Origin: an uncultured Oscillibacter sp.
GTDB taxonomy: Bacteria; Bacillota; Clostridia; Oscillospirales; Oscillospiraceae
DNA: 8,315 nt
Direction of reading: 5' to 3'
Assembly (NCBI GenBank): GCA_910583695.1
Contig: CAJTZL010000086.1
Coordinates: forward strand, 1-8,315
Shown: positions 1 through 4,284 of the stretch, one piece after another
Numbering within the stretch: position 1 is the stretch's first letter
How the letters are laid out: each line of letters begins with the position of its first letter
Translations under genes and position numbers: made by a program
Notes under the pieces: model-generated
Database searches by the model: none
What the model saw: the letters and a program-made list of their open reading frames with translations, nothing else
Told to the model about the DNA's origin: nothing

Positions 1-2
1 CC

Positions 3-20
3 CCTCCGGTCTCCCGGAGG
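3..20 (-). promoter_or_regulatory. Leader hairpin with GNRA loop, upstream of off-window gene
   Basis: Read on the minus strand, CCTCCGG-GAGA-CCGGAGG forms a perfect 7-bp stem closed by a GAGA loop, which fits the stable GNRA tetraloop class. It lies just downstream of the leftward promoter at 33-61, so it would sit near the 5' end of that transcript. Its 3' arm contains GGAGG, a plausible ribosome-binding sequence for a gene that would start just outside the window. The structure is seen directly; masking of the ribosome site is inference, because the start codon is not visible. Confidence 0.4.
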
Positions 21-32
21 TCCCAAGGCCGT

Positions 33-61
33 ATTGTACCCGACGGAAAAAAAGCTTGCAA
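33..61 (-). promoter_or_regulatory. Sigma-A-type promoter firing leftward out of the window
   Basis: On the minus strand TTGCAA (61-56), a 17-base spacer and TACAAT (38-33) make a good vegetative promoter. The spacer has a run of seven T residues. Transcription would start near position 26 and leave the window, so it should serve a leftward gene beyond position 1. It points away from the AI-2E permease terminus, giving that off-window gene its own promoter. Confidence 0.6.
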
Positions 62-90
62 TAGTTTTCACAAACTTTCCCCCAAATTTT

Positions 91-146
91 GTCCCCCGTC
101 CCTCGTCTCCCGTCTCCCGTCCTCCGTCCCTCATCCCTCGTCCCCC
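91..146. repeat. Eight-unit heptanucleotide tandem array (consensus GTCCCYC)
   Basis: Eight consecutive 7-base units can be read without gaps: GTCCCCC, GTCCCTC, GTCTCCC, GTCTCCC, GTCCTCC, GTCCCTC, ATCCCTC, GTCCCCC. Units begin at 91, 98, 105, 112, 119, 126, 133 and 140. One strand is almost pure pyrimidine. The array lies between a leftward promoter and the end of the leftward permease gene, with no gene over it. Similar strings occur inside the hairpin at 3232-3258. It resembles in form, not in sequence, the heptanucleotide STRR repeats known from cyanobacteria. Confidence 0.75.
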
Positions 147-165
147 CGCAGGGAAGGGGGATTCT

Positions 166-189
166 CAAGGGGGAGCCCGCTCCCCCTTG
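166..189. repeat. Perfect 11-bp inverted repeat, possible terminator-like hairpin
   Basis: CAAGGGGGAGC (166-176) and GCTCCCCCTTG (179-189) are perfect complements separated by two bases; the loop would open a little more in practice. It lies about 65 bases past the stop of the leftward permease, where a terminator would be expected. Neither strand has a T tract after it, so a classical intrinsic terminator is not well supported. It may be part of a dispersed intergenic repeat. Confidence 0.5.
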
Positions 190-194
190 AAGAA

Positions 195-266
195 CGGCCG
201 GAATCAACGGAGCGGAATGGATGTCCGGCGGAGCCGGACGGAATGGAGCGGAGTTTATTCCGGCCG
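195..266. repeat. Nested inverted repeat with internal direct repeats (REP/MITE-like)
   Basis: An outer 10-bp perfect inverted repeat, CGGCCGGAAT (195-204) with ATTCCGGCCG (257-266), encloses an inner hairpin GTCCGGC-GGA-GCCGGAC (223-239). The inner hairpin is flanked by direct copies of CGGAATGGA at 213-221 and 239-247. The right outer arm overlaps the stop codon of the leftward permease. The layered symmetry looks like a small palindromic intergenic repeat, but that class assignment is inference. No transposase is nearby. Confidence 0.5.
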
Positions 267-1454
267 GGGGCCGCATGCCCCCCCGGCCATATACTCCCCG
301 GAGTCCGGGGAGAGGCCCTTTTTCCGCAGACGGGCCTCCACGAAGAAGTTCACCAGACTGTTGAGGCAGGCGCACACCGGCACGCCGAAGAACATCCCCA
401 CGATGCCGAAGAAGCCGCCCCCCACCAGGATGGCGATGATGACCCACAGGCTGGAAAGACCCGTGGTGTTCCCCAGAATCTTAGGCCCGATGACGTTGCC
501 GTCCAGCTGCTGGAGGGCCAGGACAAAGATGACGAAGTACAGCGCCTGCCGGGGGGAGACCAGAAGAATCAGGAAGGTGCTGGGGATGGCCCCCAGGAAG
601 GGGCCGAAGAAGGGGATGATGTTGGTCACGCCCACGAAGACGGACACCAGGGGCGTGTAGGGGAATTTCAGAACGGAGCAGCCGATGAAGCACAAAATGC
701 CGATGATGATGGAGTCCAGCAGCTTCCCCCGGACAAAGCCGGAGAAGATGATATCCGCCCGCCGGGCCCCCCGGAGGACCAGCCCCACCTGCTCCCGGGG
801 GAAGAGGCTGTAGATCAGCTTCCGCCCGTAGGCGGCGCAGCGCTCCTTGGTGGCCAGGAGGTAGACGGAGGCGATGACCCCCACCAGCAGGTCCTTGACG
901 AAGTTCACAAGGCTCAGCACCCCGCCGGACACCGTGACCATGACCGCCTGGAGCTGGGGCAGGACGCCGCTGGTGAGCCACTTGTCCAGGTCCTGGAAAT
1001 AGGCCGCCATCTGTTGGCTGACCCAGTCCGCCACCGCGGGGTTCGCCTCCAGCAGCTGAATCACCCAGCCGCTGATGGTCCGGTAGTAGTTGTCCGCGTT
1101 GTCGATGAGCTGGAGGACGCTTTTGTACAGCTCCGGCATCAGCACGGAGGCCAGCAGGTAGCAAAAAAACGCAATGACCGTCCAGGCCAGCAGGATGCCC
1201 ACCGTCCGGACCAGCAGGACCTGCGGCCGGTTCCGCACCCGGCCGGGCCGGAGGGGGAAGAGGTTCCGCTCAAAAAAATTCACCATGGGGGTCAGCAGAT
1301 AGGCAATGAAGGCCCCGTAGAGAATGGGCTGCACCGTTTTCAGCAGGGCCAGCACGGCCTTTCCGCCGAAGAGGGTGTCGTAAAACAGCAAAATGGCGGC
1401 GGCGGACAAAAACGCCGTCACCCCCATGCTGACATAGCTGTTCCTTCGTTCCAT
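255..1454 (-). CDS. AI-2E family transporter (UPF0118/TqsA-like permease)
   Basis: This is a 399-residue polytopic membrane protein of the AI-2E transporter family. It has three N-terminal hydrophobic segments (about residues 9-28, 42-62, 82-108), a long extracytoplasmic-type stretch to about 190, then a cluster of membrane segments. The family signatures are visible: GVTNIIPFFGPFLGAIP, and DGNVIGPKILG followed by a GGGFFG / GMFFGVP segment near the end. Length fits the family. The family is named after E. coli TqsA, which exports autoinducer 2, but some members are reported as sodium/proton antiporters, so the substrate here is unknown. The ATG is preceded on the minus strand by GGGAGG at 8 bases. 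It appears monocistronic, with its own promoter at 1482-1510 and a divergent neighbour. Confidence 0.92.
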   Translation of the reverse strand: MERRNSYVSMGVTAFLSAAAILLFYDTLFGGKAVLALLKTVQPILYGAFIAYLLTPMVNFFERNLFPLRPGRVRNRPQVLLVRTVGILLAWTVIAFFCYLLASVLMPELYKSVLQLIDNADNYYRTISGWVIQLLEANPAVADWVSQQMAAYFQDLDKWLTSGVLPQLQAVMVTVSGGVLSLVNFVKDLLVGVIASVYLLATKERCAAYGRKLIYSLFPREQVGLVLRGARRADIIFSGFVRGKLLDSIIIGILCFIGCSVLKFPYTPLVSVFVGVTNIIPFFGPFLGAIPSTFLILLVSPRQALYFVIFVLALQQLDGNVIGPKILGNTTGLSSLWVIIAILVGGGFFGIVGMFFGVPVCACLNSLVNFFVEARLRKKGLSPDSGEYMAGGACGPRPE

Positions 1455-1481
1455 GGCCCGCGCCTCCCTTTCTTTTTCCCC

Positions 1482-1510
1482 ATTCTACACGGGACCGCCG
1501 GGAAAAGCAA
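1482..1510 (-). promoter_or_regulatory. Promoter of the AI-2E permease gene
   Basis: On the minus strand TTGCTT (1510-1505) and TAGAAT (1487-1482) are separated by exactly 17 bases. A start near 1475 would leave a short leader of about 20 bases that contains the GGGAGG ribosome site (1468-1463). Confidence 0.55.
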
Positions 1511-1549
1511 TCCTCTTTTTCCGCCCCGCCGCCGCCCCTGCCATTTTTA

Positions 1550-1581
1550 ACAGTATTTTCACAATCGCCGTGCTATACTGT
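1550..1581 (+). promoter_or_regulatory. Extended -10 promoter of the lipid kinase operon, with inverted repeat
   Basis: TGCTATACT (1571-1579) is an extended -10 element with a TATACT core; the -35 region is weak. A perfect 7-bp inverted repeat, ACAGTAT (1550-1556) and ATACTGT (1575-1581), places one arm on the -35 position and the other on the -10, as an operator would. Transcription would begin near 1586, which rules out the upstream GTG at 1584 as the kinase start and supports the ATG at 1620. Confidence 0.5.
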
Positions 1582-1619
1582 AGGTGAATCCCTCGAATCT
1601 CTCTCAGGAGGTGTCCCCT

Positions 1620-2507
1620 ATGAAGCCCCGCAGGCTCCTGCTGATTCTCAATCCCCGGGCCGGGAAGAACAAGTCCCGGGGCCCCCTGTTCGACGCCGCC
1701 GCCGCCCTCTCCCAGGCGGGGTATCTCCTCTCCATCCATATCACCTCCGGCCCCGGCGACGCCGCCGAAACCGCCCGGCGGGAGGGCGGGCGGTACGATC
1801 TCGTCGTGGCCGCGGGCGGCGACGGGACCTTGAACGAGGTGGTCTCCGGTCTGGTCCGGCTCCACCGCCCCCCGCTGCTGGGTTATCTGCCCCAGGGGAG
1901 CACCAACGACTTTGCCGCCAGCCTTCATATTTCCGGCGACCCGGCGGAGGCCGCTGCCGCCATCGCCCGGAACGTCCCCCGGCTTCTGGACGTGGGCTTC
2001 TGGAACGGGCGGAGCTTTCTCTACGTGGCCTCCTTCGGGGCTTTCACCCGGAGCAGCTACGCCGCCCCCCAGGCCGCCAAGAACGCCCTGGGGCACTTCG
2101 CCTATATTCTGGAGGGCATGAAGGACCTGAGCACCCTCCGGCCCTACCACGTCCGCCTCACCGCCGACGGGGAGACGCTGGACGGGGAATACCTCTTCGG
2201 CGCGGTATGCAACTCCACCTCCATCGGGGGGCTGATGAAGCTGAACCCGGAGCGGGTGGTGCTGGACGACGGCCTCTTTGAGATGCTGCTGGTCCCCAGC
2301 CCCAGGACGGCGGCGGACCTCCAGAGCCTGGTCCACGCCCTTTTGAACCAGCAGTACGACAGCCAGGGTCTGGTCTTCCGCCACGTCTCCTCCATTCACC
2401 TGGAAACAGAGGAGGACCTCCCCTGGTCCCTGGACGGGGAGTACGCCCCCAGCGCCCGGCAGGTGGACATTGAAAACCGCCGTCAGGCGCTGACCATGCT
2501 GCTGTGA
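1620..2507 (+). CDS. Diacylglycerol/lipid kinase family protein (DgkB/YegS type)
   Basis: This 295-residue protein belongs to the DAGK catalytic-domain superfamily (DgkB, YegS, sphingosine-kinase-like), which phosphorylates lipid hydroxyls with ATP at the inner membrane face. The ATP-binding loop GGDGTLNEVV is at residues 66-75, and PQGSTNDFA at 91-99 corresponds to the conserved P-GT-ND motif. LDDGLFEM lies at 215-222, and LDGE at 271-274 carries the Asp-Gly-Glu used for metal binding and catalysis in DgkB. Length fits the family. The frame is open from a GTG at 1584, but the ATG at 1620 has AGGAGG (1606-1611) 8 bases ahead and lies downstream of the likely transcription start, so I use it. 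The likely role is recycling diacylglycerol to phosphatidate, as for DgkB; YegS-like lipid specificity remains possible. It overlaps the next gene by 4 bases. Confidence 0.92.
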   Translation: MKPRRLLLILNPRAGKNKSRGPLFDAAAALSQAGYLLSIHITSGPGDAAETARREGGRYDLVVAAGGDGTLNEVVSGLVRLHRPPLLGYLPQGSTNDFAASLHISGDPAEAAAAIARNVPRLLDVGFWNGRSFLYVASFGAFTRSSYAAPQAAKNALGHFAYILEGMKDLSTLRPYHVRLTADGETLDGEYLFGAVCNSTSIGGLMKLNPERVVLDDGLFEMLLVPSPRTAADLQSLVHALLNQQYDSQGLVFRHVSSIHLETEEDLPWSLDGEYAPSARQVDIENRRQALTMLL

Positions 2508-3109
2508 CGGGGGAGCTGGAGCGGCTGGCCCGCCGCTTTCGGGGCCATGAGCCGGGCCTTCTGGGGGCCTCCCGGAGCTGCGCCGTCCTCTGCCCCCTGG
2601 TGGAGGGGGAGGGGGGCCTCCGCCTGCTCTTCGAGGTCCGGTCCTCCCGGGTCTCCCAGGGAGGGGAGGTCTGCTTTCCCGGCGGGAACATGGAGCCCGG
2701 GGAGACCCCCCAGGACTGCGCCCTCCGGGAGACGGAGGAGGAGCTGTCCATCCCCCGGGAGGAAGTGACCCTCCTGGGCACGCCGGACTTCATCTGCAGC
2801 CAGCGGGGCTTTCTCCTCCGGCCGGTGCTGGGGCTGGTGTCCCCCGCCGGCTTCGCCGCCCTGCGCCCCTCCCCGGCGGAGGTGGCGGAGGCCTTCACCG
2901 TTCCCCTGGCCTTCTTCCGGGAGACGGAGCCGGATCTCCGGCACTATGTGCTGGCCCCCCAGGTGCCGGAGGATTTCCCCTACGGCCCCGTGGGCATCCC
3001 CCGAAACTATCCCTGGAGCCGCGGGCAGGTGGAAATCCCCATCTGGCAGTACGAGGGCCGCGCCATCTGGGGAATGACCGCACGTCTGGTCCGGGAAATC
3101 ACCCGCTGA
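2504..3109 (+). CDS. Nudix hydrolase, CoA pyrophosphatase-like (NudL/PCD1 type)
   Basis: This 201-residue protein carries a Nudix box from G61 to I83: G-x5-E67-x7-R75-E76-T-E-E79-E80-L-S-I. The usual glycine near the end is S82. Just before it, an FPGG segment with an upstream SSR-x4-GGEV stretch (about 47-61) approximates the CoA-hydrolase motif of NudL-type enzymes, which cut coenzyme A and its thioesters into 3',5'-ADP and phosphopantetheine species. The arginine spacing is one residue off the consensus, so a broader nucleotide-diphosphate substrate range is possible. The C-terminal IWGMTARLV stretch is typical of this subfamily. The start is a GTG inside GTGA, which also contains the kinase stop, so translation is probably coupled. 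There is no strong separate ribosome site. Confidence 0.88.
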   Translation: MTGELERLARRFRGHEPGLLGASRSCAVLCPLVEGEGGLRLLFEVRSSRVSQGGEVCFPGGNMEPGETPQDCALRETEEELSIPREEVTLLGTPDFICSQRGFLLRPVLGLVSPAGFAALRPSPAEVAEAFTVPLAFFRETEPDLRHYVLAPQVPEDFPYGPVGIPRNYPWSRGQVEIPIWQYEGRAIWGMTARLVREITR

Positions 3110-3124
3110 CCACCCCCAACGGGC

Positions 3125-3152
3125 CCCCGCAAAATCCGCAGATTCTGCGGGG
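3125..3152 (+). repeat. Alternative-pairing hairpin after the Nudix gene
   Basis: CCCCGCA (3125-3131) can pair with TGCGGGG (3146-3152). A second copy, CCGCA (3136-3140), can pair with the same right arm (TGCGG, 3146-3150). No T tract follows; a purine-rich GAGGAGGAAGG run does. It lies 16 bases past the Nudix stop and may protect the mRNA 3' end or simply be repeat debris. Confidence 0.35.
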
Positions 3153-3231
3153 AGAGGAGGAAGGAATGAAGCGGGTACAGTCCTCGCCGCAGGCGGGGGC
3201 GGAACAGAGCGGAATTTCTTCCGACGAACAG

Positions 3232-3262
3232 CGGGAGACGGGTCCTCCCCGTCTCCCGTTTT
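3232..3262 (+). terminator. Intrinsic terminator of the lipid kinase-Nudix operon
   Basis: CGGGAGACGGG (3232-3242) and CCCGTCTCCCG (3248-3258) form a perfect 11-bp stem with a 5-base loop, followed on the plus strand by TTTT (3259-3262). It ends exactly at the stop codon of the convergent CarD gene. The minus-strand reading has no T run after the stem, so it serves the rightward operon best. The arms repeat the GGGAGAC/GTCTCCC string of the heptad array. Confidence 0.65.
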
Positions 3263-3792
3263 CACGCGCCGGCCTCCGCGGATTCCGCCGCTCCCTCCAG
3301 CCGGGCGGCGATGTAATCCTCCACCTCGTCGTAGGGAATCTCCAGCGCCGTGGCCAGCTCCCCGTAGAGCAGACGCTCCGCCTGCTTCATATACCGCTCG
3401 TCCACCATGCCCAGGCGGCGGTTCTTGGACTCCGCCAGCCCCTGCTTGCGGCGGATGGCCTTCATGATCTTGATCAGTGCCTCGTGTCCCCCGTCCCGGA
3501 CGGCGGACTGGTACTGCTGGGCCTGGGCCTGGGCCGTGCCGCCCCGGCTGGCCGCCGCCGGGATGTCCGGCATCCGGTCGATCAGCGCCTCCGCCTCCGT
3601 CCGGCTGATGACGGGGCGCATGGGCACCTTTTCGCTGTCCATCGGGGCGTAGATCACCCCGTCCTGCCACAAGGGCTTGAGGAGGTAATACCGCTTTCCC
3701 CGGTCTTCCCCCGGCCCGTCCAGCCCGGCGAAATCCTCCACCCGGCAGACGCCGGTGGACCCATAGACGACCAGCTCTCCCAACTGAAACAT
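3262..3792 (-). CDS. CarD family transcriptional regulator
   Basis: This 176-residue protein has the CarD/TRCF RNA-polymerase-interacting domain at its N terminus (about residues 1-60: MFQLGELVVYGSTGVCRV, later KRYYLLKPL and VIYAPMDS). A helical C-terminal half follows, with ERLLYGELATALE and YDEVEDYIAARL. CarD-like proteins bind the RNA polymerase beta subunit and tune open-complex formation, often at rRNA and stress promoters. The frame is open 12 codons further up, but MFQLGE is the conserved start and has AAGGAG (3804-3799) 6 bases ahead. The segment IPAAASRGGTAQAQAQQ between the domains looks like a flexible linker. It is convergent with the Nudix operon and divergent from the small protein gene. 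The family call is firm; direct targets are unknown. Confidence 0.92.
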   Translation of the reverse strand: MFQLGELVVYGSTGVCRVEDFAGLDGPGEDRGKRYYLLKPLWQDGVIYAPMDSEKVPMRPVISRTEAEALIDRMPDIPAAASRGGTAQAQAQQYQSAVRDGGHEALIKIMKAIRRKQGLAESKNRRLGMVDERYMKQAERLLYGELATALEIPYDEVEDYIAARLEGAAESAEAGA

Positions 3793-3849
3793 CGCGTTCT
3801 CCTTCCCGCCGGGCTTCCTCCCCGGCAATTTTTGCGTTCCTTCCTTGTT

Positions 3850-3858
3850 AGTTTACCA
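3850..3858 (-). promoter_or_regulatory. Extended -10 promoter of the CarD gene
   Basis: On the minus strand TGGTAAACT (3858-3850) gives an extended -10 with a TAAACT core. The -35 is weak (TTACAT about 18 bases further up). A start near 3843 would give a leader of about 50 bases before the ATG at 3792. Confidence 0.4.
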
Positions 3859-3881
3859 CAATTCAGGGGAAACATGTAAGA

Positions 3882-3956
3882 GAAATTTTTAAATTTTCAC
3901 ATTTTCTCCATATTTGCCCAAAATGCATTGACAAATATCCCCTGATTTTTTATGAT
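3882..3956 (+). promoter_or_regulatory. Strong sigma-A promoter with AT-rich upstream element for the small protein gene
   Basis: TTGACA (3928-3933), a 17-base spacer and TATGAT (3951-3956) make a near-consensus promoter. About 40 bases of A and T tracts (3882-3915) stand just upstream in otherwise GC-rich DNA, as in UP elements that bind the polymerase alpha subunit. An inverted repeat ATATTTG (3910-3916) / CAAATAT (3932-3938) brackets the palindrome AATGCATT (3922-3929) and overlaps the -35. Transcription would start near 3963. Confidence 0.7.
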
Positions 3957-3964
3957 GAACCTGC

Positions 3965-3981
3965 CGCCGGGCGTTCCGGCG
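3965..3981 (+). promoter_or_regulatory. 5'-leader hairpin upstream of the small protein gene
   Basis: CGCCGG (3965-3970) and CCGGCG (3976-3981) form a perfect 6-bp stem with a 5-base loop at the very start of the predicted transcript. The ribosome site AAGGAG (3995-4000) is left free. Hairpins placed like this can protect an mRNA from 5' decay; that role is inferred. Confidence 0.4.
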
Positions 3982-4007
3982 TATCGAACATGAAAAGGAG
4001 CCGACCG

Positions 4008-4232
4008 ATGAGCATTGACATCAAAGCCAAAATCGAGGAGCTGGTCTCCAAGTTCCAGAAGGACCCCTCCCTGCTGAAGCGCTTCCAGCAGGACCCCGTG
4101 AAGACCCTGGAGGAGCTGACCGGCGTAAACCTGCCGGAGGAGCAGCTCCAGCCCCTGGTGGCCGGGGTCAAGGCCAAGCTGGCCGCCACCGACCTGGGCG
4201 ACGCCTTGGACGGGCTGAAAAAACTGTTCTGA
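4008..4232 (+). CDS. Small helical protein of unknown function (Nif11/NHLP leader-like pattern)
   Basis: I do not recognise a named family for this 74-residue protein. It is predicted all-helical and highly charged: an N-terminal helix KAKIEELVSKF, then KDPSLLKRF and QDPVKTLEEL, then GVNLPEEQL, another helix and a C-terminal amphipathic tail ending GLKKLF. The spacing of the two Asp-Pro pairs (19-20, 29-30) and the GVNLP turn (39-43) recall the leader segments of Nif11 and nitrile-hydratase-type RiPP precursors. There is no Gly-Gly cleavage site, Cys, or Ser/Thr-rich core, and no modification enzyme is nearby, so a RiPP role is unlikely. The ATG at 4008 has AAGGAG 7 bases ahead; an in-frame ATG at 3990 precedes that site and is not preferred. 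Its strong promoter and own terminator suggest an abundant monocistronic product. Confidence 0.75.
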   Translation: MSIDIKAKIEELVSKFQKDPSLLKRFQQDPVKTLEELTGVNLPEEQLQPLVAGVKAKLAATDLGDALDGLKKLF

Positions 4233-4240
4233 GCAGAGGG

Positions 4241-4272
4241 AAACGCTCCGGGAAACTTCCCGGAGCGTTTTT
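4241..4272 (+). terminator. Strong intrinsic terminator after the small protein gene
   Basis: AAACGCTCCGGGA and its complement form a 13-14 bp perfect stem (4241-4254 with 4257-4270), with T residues at 4268-4272. It starts 9 bases after the small protein stop. On the minus strand it follows the SLH-hydrolase stop with a shorter T run, so it probably works for both convergent genes. Confidence 0.9.
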
Positions 4273-4284
4273 CCGTCCCTTCTC

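Noticed and set aside
91..146. CRISPR array
   Set aside because: The units are 7 bases long, contiguous and without spacers, and there are no cas genes.
243..1550. 435-codon open frame antisense to the AI-2E permease
   Set aside because: Shadow frame in GC-rich DNA: its product is a low-complexity run of Q, G, H and D with no domain, while the opposite strand has clear family motifs and its own promoter and ribosome site.
1485..2399. 304-codon leftward frame over the lipid kinase
   Set aside because: Overlaps a gene with GGDGT and DGE motifs; the product has no domain, and its 3' part runs through the promoter spacer.
2483..3670. 395-codon leftward frame across the Nudix gene, terminator and CarD
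   Set aside because: It crosses two well-supported genes and a terminator and is rich in G, P and R, typical of a shadow frame.
3166..3879. Rightward frame with a good GAGGAGGAAGG site ahead of its ATG, antisense to CarD
   Set aside because: The ribosome-like site is striking, but the frame runs into the operon terminator at 3232-3262 and then lies antisense to a clear CarD gene; the product has no recognisable features.
4008..4232. Reading the small protein as a RiPP precursor
   Set aside because: No core region, cleavage motif, modification enzyme or dedicated exporter is present; only the leader-like spacing matches.
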